From Oligoflexia bacterium (GTDB taxonomy: Bacteria > Bdellovibrionota > UBA1018 > CAIPTA01), in NCBI GenBank assembly GCA_903867855.1, contig CAIPTA010000185.1, forward strand, positions 1 through 33,138: a stretch of DNA of 33,138 bases, read 5' to 3'. Of this stretch, positions 1 through 7,850 are shown piece after piece. Each line of letters begins with the position of its first letter. Within the stretch, counting starts at the first letter, position 1. The translations under genes were made by a program, and so were the position numbers. A model generated the notes under the pieces. The model was not told where the DNA came from and ran no database searches. It was given only the letters and a program-made list of their open reading frames with translations.

Positions 1-918
1 CACAAGAATTTCAGAATTTAGTTCAAGAAAAATACGCTGAAGCAAAAAATCGAATTCTTTCGGCATCAGGTGATTGTTGCCTACAATTCTAATTTTAACA
101 TCAATGCCTGCGAATCGACGCTCAATATCGGGTAGCATTTCTGCTAATAATGGAAGCTGTGTTTTATTCGAAGTAGAATGCAAATGACCAATCATCAAAA
201 TACGAAAACACTTTGATTTCGTTGAGTGAAATTCTGCTTTCACCATTCCAGCGTCAGGCACCGGAGTTGAAACAAGCACTGCATTTGGAATTTTTTTTAA
301 TTCCGCCCACCTTACATAATGCATCCCCATAAATCCCAACAATGAAAATTTTCGCAGAGCCAAAATTTCAGCGTGTTCTTCTAGATAGGAAATGAACAAT
401 TCCTTTTTTCGTCGCAATATACTTTTAAGATCAGTGCCCAAAATATTAAACTTCATCGTAGTGCGACGATTTACAAAAAATCCCTCAGCAAGGCATGCGA
501 CCTTAGGAAAATTATCTATATCATGAGCAAAGTAAGCAGATAGATGAGCTGCGCAAAATAGTACATCTGGCTTCAGTTTATTCACCTCAGCGTTCAATGT
601 TGGCGCGCAGGAACAATCCGCAAGCACTTGCCAATACTCTCCTAATGCAAGAAGCGTCAGCTTCTTGAGAACTCGCCAGGGCTTCCAGCCGGTAACTGGA
701 GGCGGTGTAAATGGCAAAATAGTCACACCAATACCAGCAGCCTCTAGTTTAGTTTGGATCTCAGAAATTCTTGCTTTGTCGTATGCGTGCTTACCCAATA
801 CAGCAACTATAGAAATTTTATGCCGAGATTTCAGCTGATCTATATAAACAGATAACCAATTACCGCCGCCTCCGGTAAAGGGATCGGGCAATGTGGGGGC
901 GACAAATAAAATATGCAT
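1..918 (-). CDS. Glycosyltransferase, GT4-like, C-terminus cut off by window edge
   Basis: The reading frame is open from an ATG at 918 down to base 1, giving 306 codons without a stop, so the 3' part of the gene lies outside the window. The N-terminus MHILFVAPTLPDPFTGGG followed by a hydrophilic helix is the classic opening of a GT-B glycosyltransferase: a first Rossmann strand, then a glycine-rich loop. Around residue 240 the stretch FRILMIGHLHSTSNK looks like the start of the second Rossmann domain, where GT4 enzymes bind the nucleotide sugar. The E-x7-E donor motif would be beyond the edge. The gene diverges from the neuA-like gene with about 69 bp between starts and probably adds a sugar to the same surface glycan. 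Donor and acceptor cannot be read from the sequence. An AGGAT lies about 15 bp before the start. Confidence 0.7.
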   Translation of the reverse strand, partial: MHILFVAPTLPDPFTGGGGNWLSVYIDQLKSRHKISIVAVLGKHAYDKARISEIQTKLEAAGIGVTILPFTPPPVTGWKPWRVLKKLTLLALGEYWQVLADCSCAPTLNAEVNKLKPDVLFCAAHLSAYFAHDIDNFPKVACLAEGFFVNRRTTMKFNILGTDLKSILRRKKELFISYLEEHAEILALRKFSLLGFMGMHYVRWAELKKIPNAVLVSTPVPDAGMVKAEFHSTKSKCFRILMIGHLHSTSNKTQLPLLAEMLPDIERRFAGIDVKIRIVGNNHLMPKEFDFLLQRIFLELNSEILV

Positions 919-987
919 TAGTAATCGAACTTTATCCTATGTTCATCTGGGTCAGCAATGATAATTAGTTATGTTAGAGGAACTTCT

Positions 988-1698
988 ATGGCGACTAAAT
1001 TTATCGGCCTGATACCTGCGCGGGCTGGCTCAAAGGGCGTTCCCGGAAAAAACCTGAAGCCATGCTTCGGAAAGCCACTCATACAATATACAATTGAAGC
1101 CGGCTTAAGCGCAGCCCATATCAACCAGTTATATGTGTCCACCGATTCATCCGAAATTGCTGAGCACGCAAAAACTCACGGTGTGATCGTGCCCTTTATT
1201 CGTCCGGCAAACCTAGCAACCGACGATACTCTCATGTTGGATGTACTCATCCACTTTAAAGATTGGCTCTTTGAAAATAAGATCGGGGCGGAAGCAATTG
1301 TGCTTCTACAGCCCACCTCCCCATTGCGGTCAATTGGTCTGATCGATAGAGCGATCGAGATTTACTTAAACAAAATTGCGGATACAGTGGTTAGCGTCGT
1401 TTCTGTTCCCCATCGGTTCTCGCCAGAATCTGTGATGCAGCTCAAAGAAGATGGTAAATTGGAATCGGCGCAAGGCGGGCCATTTGTGCTCAAAAATCGG
1501 CAGAACAAAGTAAAGTTATATGCCAGGAACGGCCCAGCAGTTTTGATCACTTCTATAAAAAACTTAGAAAATAACAGAATTTACGGCGATCGAGTGTTCG
1601 GTGTTGAAACAGATGAAATAGAATCTATTGACATTGATACGCCATATGACTTTTGGCTAGCCGAGCAACTTCTTCAACGCAATATTAGTGCAGATTAG
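988..1698 (+). CDS. neuA: CMP-nonulosonic acid (sialic-type) cytidylyltransferase
   Basis: The protein (236 aa) activates a nine-carbon acidic sugar with CTP to give CMP-sugar and pyrophosphate, the donor for sialyl-type transferases. The N-terminal nucleotide-binding motif IPARAGSKGVPGKN is the family hallmark. QPTSPLRS and the C-terminal acidic motif IDIDTPYDFWLAE are also present, and the length fits the family (about 220-240 aa). A longer frame starts at 958, but the ATG at 988 has an AGAGGA Shine-Dalgarno six bases upstream and puts the P-loop in its usual place, so 988 is chosen. NeuB- and NeuC-like genes follow 2 kb downstream, separated by an opposite-strand gene that converges on this one with 1 bp between stops. 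Whether the substrate is Neu5Ac, legionaminate or pseudaminate cannot be told from these motifs, so the symbol denotes the family. Confidence 0.88.
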   Translation: MATKFIGLIPARAGSKGVPGKNLKPCFGKPLIQYTIEAGLSAAHINQLYVSTDSSEIAEHAKTHGVIVPFIRPANLATDDTLMLDVLIHFKDWLFENKIGAEAIVLLQPTSPLRSIGLIDRAIEIYLNKIADTVVSVVSVPHRFSPESVMQLKEDGKLESAQGGPFVLKNRQNKVKLYARNGPAVLITSIKNLENNRIYGDRVFGVETDEIESIDIDTPYDFWLAEQLLQRNISAD

Positions 1699-1699
1699 T

Positions 1700-3394
1700 T
1701 TACACTTGTGTCCAGTCCAGGTAATCGGGTTCAGAACTAGCTGCCCAATCAGTCCAGGCTTTTAGATCACCATTTTTCTCGATGTCTGACCATTTTTTTA
1801 CATTGAGAACAAGATTATGATCGAGTGGATGGTGTCCTTCTTTTTTATACCTAAAAAAACAACGGCAACTTTTTAAACTCAATGGTCGAACCCTAAACAC
1901 ACCATAGGCATACAATTTTGCGAGTCGAATTTCCTCGGGAGACATTTCGGGAAAACATTGTATCCTTGCTAGCTTATTTAAATATTCTTCTTTAGTTTTT
2001 GAGTCATCAGTAAAACCAAACCCAGAATATCTCCCTGTCCCTGCAGTAAAAACTCGCTTTCCAAAACAAGGTAATTCCATTCCAGTGGTGCCTCGAACCG
2101 TGACACCGAAATCAACTAAATCAAAAAGAGCCTTCGTACTTATTTCTGTATCTGGAAATAATAGCTTCACATGATCTGGTAGCTTACCAACATGTTCCTT
2201 AATTAATTTTTCCTCTGAAAGTTCACCTCTCACTCGATCTCGAGCTCGTTTCCAAATATTTGCGGGGTGAAGCTTTATGATCCAATTAACCTCTTTGTTC
2301 GCACATGCGGCTCGCACGGTTTGAACAAACCAATCCTCATAATCTAGGAAAAGATCCTCACCATAAAATAGATTCGCATCCCAAAGTATGTGGGAAAAAA
2401 CTACTCCTGTTTTCTTTTGCGAATTCAATTTGAGCAATTCAGTGATTTCAGTTAACGACAGATTTTTTACGCCTGCCTGATTTCGACTTTGTAAAAACCA
2501 TTTGCCGCCATATCTATCTGCAAATTCTTTCTGCAAATATTGTTCATGAGATTCATCCCAAACGATTTTCTTATTCAGCTCATCAAAACTCTTTACGGTT
2601 AGAGAATTGGGATGCATTCGTCTAATCTTCGAATTTAGGCGCCTTAAAATAATCGCGTCCTCTCTTGAGGGCTGAATCACCTGAATGAATTGAAGATCGC
2701 GCGCTAATGCTTGATCTACTATTGGTCCCATCAAAGCGTAATTCGATTCGATTCCCATCAGAAGACTGGGGCCAATTGAATCAAGCAAATGGTTGGCGCG
2801 AAAGGTTCTCTCCAGGGTTTCCGGCAGACTCCGACGTAATTCATTTTGTATCGATGGAAGGGTTAAATCTGGCGCGCCCTTATGGCTATTTCTTGCGATT
2901 GAGGAAAGAATTTGTGGGCCAATCCAAGATTTTTCAAAAATCCAGGATTTTACTGCAGTAAAGGAGAGGGGTGTCTGCGATAGAAATTGGGTAGTGGCCT
3001 CATTACATTTTAACTTCTCTTGCTCAGTTGGTTGGAAGTCATCCCAATACAAGAAGTCGCTTATTCCAAAGGCCTCGAAATAGCGCCGCCCCCAAGTATT
3101 AGATGGATTTGTGGTGAGCACTTTCACTTCCCAGCCCTCGTTTCGCAGTCCATCTGCGAGTAGAGCCTCTAATTTCAGCTGAAATACAAAATCCGTCATG
3201 GAGACAATTAGGGCAACGCGGCCATTGGATTTTTTGGGGATACTTGTTCGTAGAAATTTGGTTTCGCGAAGTGTAAATAAATAGTCGGCCCACAAGCTAT
3301 ATTGCTCGCCAGGATTTTTTGCGAATCGATACAAATCCCGTAGAAAGGATGGAAGGTGCCTTTTTAAGCATTGTATGTTCTTCGCTGATGCCAT
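1700..3394 (-). CDS. Capsule-synthesis-type protein (KpsC/KpsS-like glycosyltransferase fold)
   Basis: This 564-aa soluble protein lacks a signal peptide or clear membrane segments. Near residue 70 it has a GT-B-like first domain (VALIVSMTDFVFQLKLEAL). In the C-terminal half come IIKLHPANIW, a K-x-HP motif as in capsule synthesis and CDP-glycerol transferase-like families, then VTVRGTTGMELPCFGKRV and TAGTGRYSGFGFT. That last block resembles the conserved G-x3-G-x-E-x3-GKPV region of Capsule_synth proteins. A role in building or extending a surface polysaccharide is inferred. The gene sits in opposite orientation between the neuA- and neuB-like genes. The ATG at 3394 has no Shine-Dalgarno, but a promoter-like TTGCTA-N18-TATAAA ends 10 bp before it, so the mRNA may be nearly leaderless. 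An alternative is a glycerophosphotransferase-like enzyme. Confidence 0.6.
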   Translation of the reverse strand: MASAKNIQCLKRHLPSFLRDLYRFAKNPGEQYSLWADYLFTLRETKFLRTSIPKKSNGRVALIVSMTDFVFQLKLEALLADGLRNEGWEVKVLTTNPSNTWGRRYFEAFGISDFLYWDDFQPTEQEKLKCNEATTQFLSQTPLSFTAVKSWIFEKSWIGPQILSSIARNSHKGAPDLTLPSIQNELRRSLPETLERTFRANHLLDSIGPSLLMGIESNYALMGPIVDQALARDLQFIQVIQPSREDAIILRRLNSKIRRMHPNSLTVKSFDELNKKIVWDESHEQYLQKEFADRYGGKWFLQSRNQAGVKNLSLTEITELLKLNSQKKTGVVFSHILWDANLFYGEDLFLDYEDWFVQTVRAACANKEVNWIIKLHPANIWKRARDRVRGELSEEKLIKEHVGKLPDHVKLLFPDTEISTKALFDLVDFGVTVRGTTGMELPCFGKRVFTAGTGRYSGFGFTDDSKTKEEYLNKLARIQCFPEMSPEEIRLAKLYAYGVFRVRPLSLKSCRCFFRYKKEGHHPLDHNLVLNVKKWSDIEKNGDLKAWTDWAASSEPDYLDWTQV

Positions 3395-3404
3395 GCTGCA
3401 TTTC

Positions 3405-3434
3405 TTTATAGTTTAGGAGCCCTAGCCTAGCAAG
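3405..3434 (-). promoter_or_regulatory. Predicted promoter of the capsule-type gene, -10 very close to ATG
   Basis: On the minus strand TTGCTA (3429-3434) and TATAAA (3405-3410) are separated by 18 bp, matching the vegetative sigma consensus at 4/6 and 5/6 positions. The -10 ends 10 bp before the ATG at 3394, which leaves almost no 5' leader. Prediction by eye only. Confidence 0.4.
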
Positions 3435-3555
3435 AGCCGCTCACTACAACGCGCAACGTTATGAGCATTATTTCGTCTCCGTATATTCGTTTGCAACATT
3501 TGGCTATCTGTAGGAAAACTCTCTACTGGGCCCACACGAGGAGAGGAATATTAGA

Positions 3556-4539
3556 ATGAAAATAATCGCCGAAATCGGATCGGTTCATGATGGGTCCTTT
3601 GGAAATGCCTGCAAGCTGATCGAGGCGGCTGCAGCATGTGGCGCAGATGCGGTAAAATTTCAAACCCATATCGCCGAGGCCGAAACCTTGGCTAACGCCC
3701 CCTCTCCCGGTTATTTCCAGGCAGAGTCTCGTATTGATTATTTTAAACGCACTGGTTTTTCCAAAGACCAATGGAAAAACCTCAAAAAACACTGTGCGGA
3801 CCATAATGTGAAGTTTTTGTCGTCGCCATTTTCACTCGAAGCCGTTGATTGGCTAGAGGATGTTAATGTGGAGGCCTATAAGATTCCATCCGGGGAGGTT
3901 TCCAATATTCCACTGCTTGTTAAAGTAGCAAAAACTCAGAAGCCCGTTTTGCTTTCCTCTGGCATGAGTAACTGGAAAGAATTGGATGCCGCAGTTTCAG
4001 CGCTTAAGTCAGGTGGCCCACTCACCATCCTTCAATGCTCTTCCATTTATCCTTGCCCACCAGAAAAAGTGGGGATCAATGTAATTGCAGAAATGAAGGC
4101 ACGCTACAACGTAGCCGTAGGATTTTCTGATCACACATTAAGTTTTGCCGCCCCGCTTGCCGCTGCCGCCAATGGCGCTACGGTGATTGAAAAGCATTTC
4201 ACATTTTCTAAGTTGATGTATGGCAGCGACGCAAAACACTCCATGGAGCCTGAAGAATTCAAACGACTATGCATTGAGCTTCATGACGTGTGGAAAATGA
4301 TGAGTGCACCCGTGAATAAAGATGATTTGTCTGGCTTTAAAGATATGAAGCGAATTTTCGAAAAGAGTATTGTTGCTTCCATGCCACTAAAGGCTGGCGC
4401 TCAGATTAGGATCGACGATCTGGCCTTCAAAAAACCTGGTGATGGGATCAACGCAAGCGAATATTTGTCGATTGTAGGTAAAACACTAGTTCGCGATTTA
4501 CCAGCCGATCACAAGTTTACGAAAGAAGATTTCAAATGA
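3556..4539 (+). CDS. neuB: Nonulosonic acid synthase (N-acetylneuraminate synthase family)
   Basis: The enzyme condenses phosphoenolpyruvate with an N-acetyl-hexosamine (ManNAc or a 2,4-diacetamido-trideoxy sugar) to make a nine-carbon acid. Residues 1-270 form the TIM-barrel domain with IAEIGSVHDGS, DAVKFQTH (PEP-binding Lys), KIPSGEV, GFSDHT and EKHFTFSK (the two metal-type histidines). The last 55 residues (KAGAQIRIDDLAFKKPGDGI onward) are the SAF antifreeze-like cap that closes the partner subunit's active site. At 327 aa it is slightly short for the family (about 335-350) but both domains are complete. An AGGAGAGGA Shine-Dalgarno precedes the ATG. A weak promoter (TTATGA 3460, TATATT 3483) lies upstream. 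Its stop overlaps the next start as ATGA, so translation is coupled to the neuC-like gene. Confidence 0.9.
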   Translation: MKIIAEIGSVHDGSFGNACKLIEAAAACGADAVKFQTHIAEAETLANAPSPGYFQAESRIDYFKRTGFSKDQWKNLKKHCADHNVKFLSSPFSLEAVDWLEDVNVEAYKIPSGEVSNIPLLVKVAKTQKPVLLSSGMSNWKELDAAVSALKSGGPLTILQCSSIYPCPPEKVGINVIAEMKARYNVAVGFSDHTLSFAAPLAAAANGATVIEKHFTFSKLMYGSDAKHSMEPEEFKRLCIELHDVWKMMSAPVNKDDLSGFKDMKRIFEKSIVASMPLKAGAQIRIDDLAFKKPGDGINASEYLSIVGKTLVRDLPADHKFTKEDFK

Positions 4540-5687
4540 AAAAAATATGTGTCGTTGTTGGCTCTAGAGCGAATTATAGCAGCATCAAGTCTGCCATGTT
4601 GGCCATTCGAGAGCACAAAGATCTCACCCTTCAACTTGTTGTGAGCGCATCTGCATTGCTTGATCGATACGGGGCTGTGGTGAAATTAATTGAACAAGAT
4701 GGTTTCGAAGTATCGGCGCGCCTACACATGCTTATCGAAGGGGAAACCCCCGTAACAATGGCCAAATCCACTGGATTAGGTCTAATGGAACTTCCCACGA
4801 TATTTGACCAATTGAAGCCTGATGTAGTGCTAACAGTTGGCGATCGCTTTGAAACCATGGCCACCACATTGGCCGCCGCCTATATGAATATTCCGATCGC
4901 CCACACCATGGGCGGTGAAGTGAGTGGAACCATCGATGAGAGTATCCGGCATGCTGTAACTAAATTTGCTCATATTCATTTTCCAGCTAGTCAAGACGCT
5001 AAAGAGAGAATTATTAAATTAGGTGAGCGTGCCGAGAATGTGCACCTCGTTGGATGCCCAAGAATTGATCTTGTTGCCCAAATTTTGAAACAAGATTTTT
5101 CTGCCCCCATTAAAAAATTATTTGAGACTGGTGTGGGAGATTCATTTGATTTGAGCAAACCGTTTCTTTTGATTTCCCAACATCCCGTAACCACTGAATA
5201 CGGCGAAGGTGAACGTCAAATCAATGCAACACTCCGGGCGGCGAAGGAAATTGGAATCCCGTCCATCGTATTGTGGCCAAACTCTGATGCCGGTTCAGAA
5301 GATATCTCCCGTGGAATCAGAAAGTGGCGCGAGAAAAAACTCGATCAAAACATGCACTTTTTTAAAAACCTTCCGATCGATATCTATGTAACGCTGATGA
5401 ATAAGGCTGCATGCCTAATAGGAAATTCCAGTAGCGGTATTCGTGAGGGTGCATTTATTGGAACCCCAGTGATAAACGTGGGAAGTCGGCAAGTGGCACG
5501 TGAACGCGGCCATAATGTAATTGAAGTTGAGCATGATCACGAGGCGATTCTCGGCGCAATTAGGCAGCATTTGGCTCATGGTCGCTATAAAATGGATCCA
5601 ATTTATGGAGATGGCTCCGCTGGAATTCGAATTGCAAATATTCTCGCCACATCCAAAGTTGAGATTCAAAAAAGAATCACTTATTGA
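4536..5687 (+). CDS. neuC: UDP-GlcNAc 2-epimerase, hydrolysing (NeuC/LegG family)
   Basis: This 383-aa protein belongs to the hydrolysing 2-epimerases that release free ManNAc (or its 4-acetamido-6-deoxy analogue) and UDP for the adjacent NeuB-like synthase. Motifs are VVVGSRANYSS at the N-terminus, LTVGDRFETMATT, HTMGGEVSGTIDESIRHA near residue 125, LISQHPVTTEYGEG, and NSSSGIREG near residue 295 for UDP binding. The HTMGGEVSGTIDESIRH block separates it from non-hydrolysing WecB, another copy of which is encoded at 10594-11721. It overlaps neuB by 4 bp (ATGA). Neither a UDP-GlcNAc 4,6-dehydratase nor a sugar aminotransferase is visible, so Neu5Ac is the simplest product, though legionaminate genes could lie outside the window. 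Confidence 0.87.
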   Translation: MKKICVVVGSRANYSSIKSAMLAIREHKDLTLQLVVSASALLDRYGAVVKLIEQDGFEVSARLHMLIEGETPVTMAKSTGLGLMELPTIFDQLKPDVVLTVGDRFETMATTLAAAYMNIPIAHTMGGEVSGTIDESIRHAVTKFAHIHFPASQDAKERIIKLGERAENVHLVGCPRIDLVAQILKQDFSAPIKKLFETGVGDSFDLSKPFLLISQHPVTTEYGEGERQINATLRAAKEIGIPSIVLWPNSDAGSEDISRGIRKWREKKLDQNMHFFKNLPIDIYVTLMNKAACLIGNSSSGIREGAFIGTPVINVGSRQVARERGHNVIEVEHDHEAILGAIRQHLAHGRYKMDPIYGDGSAGIRIANILATSKVEIQKRITY

Positions 5688-5734
5688 TCCTTGATAACTT
5701 GAACCAAAACGGATTAGGCCCAACAAGGTTAACT

Positions 5735-7024
5735 ATGCCTCAACTCCCCCGAGTACTCGTGATCTCACCTTGCGTTTTTAACTACCAAAATGGTGGTGGT
5801 GTCACATTCTCTAACCTATTCCAGGGCTGGCCTCAAAACGCCTTGGCAAATCTTCATTCTAGCCCACAAGATCCAGATAAAAGTGTTTGCGCCAATTTCT
5901 ATCGGCTCAGCGGCGAAGATATCGTAAGGCCTTGGCCATTACGTAAGCGAGGGCCCTCTTCTCTAGGAGCAGCCACTACAGAAAAAAACTCTTCCCTTTC
6001 AACCAAAGGGAATTTTAGAAAAGCCATCCATCGTTTTTATAGGGATCGTATCGTCGGGAATTCCGGGCTTCCACAGGCCTTTCAACCGTCATCCGCTCTG
6101 CTCGAGTGGCTCGATAAGTTTAAGCCCGAAGTAATCTACACCATTCTCGGGCCCATTCCTCACTTGGACGCGATTCTCTTCATTCAAAATCGCTACAATT
6201 GCCGTATCGTGGTTCACTGTATGGATGATTGGTATGACCAAGCCTATACGTCAGGCGTATTTCGTTTTCAGCGCAGCAAAATGCTGAAAAAATTTAAAGA
6301 GATTTTCGACAAAGCAGACCAATGCCTCGCGATTGGCGAATCCATGGCCAAAGAATTTTCAAAACGCTTCCACAAGCAATTCACCGCATTTCAAAATACG
6401 ATCGACGTGCGGGGCTTCTCGGCGCAATCACAAAAATATCGCGAAGAAGGAACAAAAAGCACAATGCCCCGTGTGCTTTATTTCGGCTCCGTTCTTCCTT
6501 TCGCACAACTCGATGCCATCGCAGAGGTGGCGGAAGCAATCGATGCTACCCAAAAATTCCAATTTGAAATTATTACGATCAAAGAATGTATCTCCGACTG
6601 TGAGGCGAAACTAGGCCATCTAAAGTCAGTAAAGTTATCGTTGATCACCAAAGACCAAGAACATTTCTGCCGAGAACTCTCTCAAGCCGACATTCTTTTA
6701 TTGCCCTCCAACTTCGATCCAGCATCCGTGGAATTCTTAAAATATTCCATGCCTACAAAAGTTCCTGGATATCTCGCATCCGGCACCCCTATCCTCGTCT
6801 ATGGCCCCAAAGAAGTTGCGCAGGTACAATATGCTATCGAAAATAAGTGGGCACGTTGCGTGACTACCCAATCTAAAAACGAAATTGCGGAGGCTCTTTT
6901 AGAACTACAATCAAATAAAGCTGAAAACGCGGATTTGGTGCAGACAGCATTAAAAGTAGCAGAGAAAAACCACGACGCGATAAATGTGCGGCGTGCCTTC
7001 CAAGAGTTATTAGCTAAAGTATGA
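5735..7024 (+). CDS. Glycosyltransferase, GT-B fold (GT4-like)
   Basis: The predicted protein is 429 aa from the ATG at 5735, which is preceded by AAGG at proper spacing and begins MPQLPRVLVISPCVF. A TTG 51 bp upstream would overlap the neuC-like stop and is less likely. The N-terminal domain has a Rossmann strand followed by NGGGVTFSNLF, the glycine-rich loop typical of GT4. VVHCMDDWYDQAY near residue 170 and the C-terminal RVLYFGSVLPFAQLDAIAE and SMPTKVPGYLASGTPILVYG blocks match the donor-binding half, but the usual E-x7-E pair is poorly conserved. It follows the sialic-acid genes on the same strand and overlaps the next gene by 4 bp, so it probably builds the glycan carrying the nonulosonic acid. 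Substrates cannot be inferred. Confidence 0.75.
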   Translation: MPQLPRVLVISPCVFNYQNGGGVTFSNLFQGWPQNALANLHSSPQDPDKSVCANFYRLSGEDIVRPWPLRKRGPSSLGAATTEKNSSLSTKGNFRKAIHRFYRDRIVGNSGLPQAFQPSSALLEWLDKFKPEVIYTILGPIPHLDAILFIQNRYNCRIVVHCMDDWYDQAYTSGVFRFQRSKMLKKFKEIFDKADQCLAIGESMAKEFSKRFHKQFTAFQNTIDVRGFSAQSQKYREEGTKSTMPRVLYFGSVLPFAQLDAIAEVAEAIDATQKFQFEIITIKECISDCEAKLGHLKSVKLSLITKDQEHFCRELSQADILLLPSNFDPASVEFLKYSMPTKVPGYLASGTPILVYGPKEVAQVQYAIENKWARCVTTQSKNEIAEALLELQSNKAENADLVQTALKVAEKNHDAINVRRAFQELLAKV

Positions 7025-7845
7025 ACAAAGATTTGAAACTCATCTCCGACGATTCTTACGGAACCCAAAAGAGGGTTCACTTTGTCTGCGAGAAAATCGC
7101 TGAAGAAAGCCCGAATATAATTATGGATATTGGTTGCGGCACAGGAATGCTTCTCACAAGAGATGTCGCGAAAGCCTTTCCAAAAATTACGATTCACGGA
7201 GTGGAATCAGATCTCACCACAGTGGAATATGCCAAAAAAGCAAATGGCGATATTTCCAATATGACTTTTTTCGAAGAGGCGCCGAAAGAACAAAAGTACG
7301 ATATGATCATCGCCTCTGAAGTATTGGAGCATGTTGATGATCCAAATGCCTTTCTGCAATACCTCTACAGCAAACTGAATCCAGGTGGCAGCCTTCTTAT
7401 AACCGTGCCAAATGGTTACGGCATTTTCGAATTTCTCTCCTCGGTCGAAACGATTTTGAGGATATTTTACCGATTTTTCGTGCCGAAACAAAAAAGCAAC
7501 ATGCCACAGACCGAAGGGCTAATGACCTTAGCCATTTCTCCACACCTGAATTTCTTCTCATTCCGCCGACTAAAAAGAATTTTTTCCGAAAGCGGATTTC
7601 GTATCGAATCCTATCGTGGACGAATGATAGCTTGCGGGATATTTGTGAGCCCCATGATCCAAAAGTTTAGTGCTTTAACTAGGTTGAATCTAACTCTAGC
7701 TGACACAATGCCTCCCGCGGCCGTATCGGACTGGATGTTTTTGTTACGCAAAGGCGAAAAGCGAGTTATTGCAGCGAAGCCGCGACACTCCTTGTATACT
7801 GCGATAAAACGTCAGCTCAGCGTTAAGCTGACTCAGCAAGGGTAA
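7021..7845 (+). CDS. SAM-dependent methyltransferase (class I)
   Basis: The 274-aa protein has the class I SAM-binding motif IIMDIGCGTGMLL at residues 36-48, an acidic residue at the end of strand 2 (HGVESD), EVLEHVDDPNAFL, and LNPGGSLLITVPN, the Methyltransf_11 pattern. The C-terminal 120 residues include an amphipathic, aromatic-rich stretch (FFVPKQ, FRRLKRIF) that may bind a lipid-linked or glycan acceptor. Its start overlaps the upstream glycosyltransferase stop (ATGA) and the asnB-like gene starts 5 bp after its stop, so it is co-translated with the glycan genes and likely O- or N-methylates a sugar of the same glycan. This is inferred from context. Confidence 0.8.
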   Translation: MNKDLKLISDDSYGTQKRVHFVCEKIAEESPNIIMDIGCGTGMLLTRDVAKAFPKITIHGVESDLTTVEYAKKANGDISNMTFFEEAPKEQKYDMIIASEVLEHVDDPNAFLQYLYSKLNPGGSLLITVPNGYGIFEFLSSVETILRIFYRFFVPKQKSNMPQTEGLMTLAISPHLNFFSFRRLKRIFSESGFRIESYRGRMIACGIFVSPMIQKFSALTRLNLTLADTMPPAAVSDWMFLLRKGEKRVIAAKPRHSLYTAIKRQLSVKLTQQG

Positions 7846-7850
7846 ATGCG

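Noticed and set aside
958..987. Longer start for the neuA-like gene at 958
   Set aside because: The ATG at 988 has a strong AGAGGA site and puts the nucleotide-binding motif at the normal distance from the N-terminus.
5684..5734. TTG start for the glycosyltransferase overlapping neuC
   Set aside because: The ATG at 5735 has an AAGG site and yields the typical GT-B N-terminus; the extra 17 residues look non-conserved.
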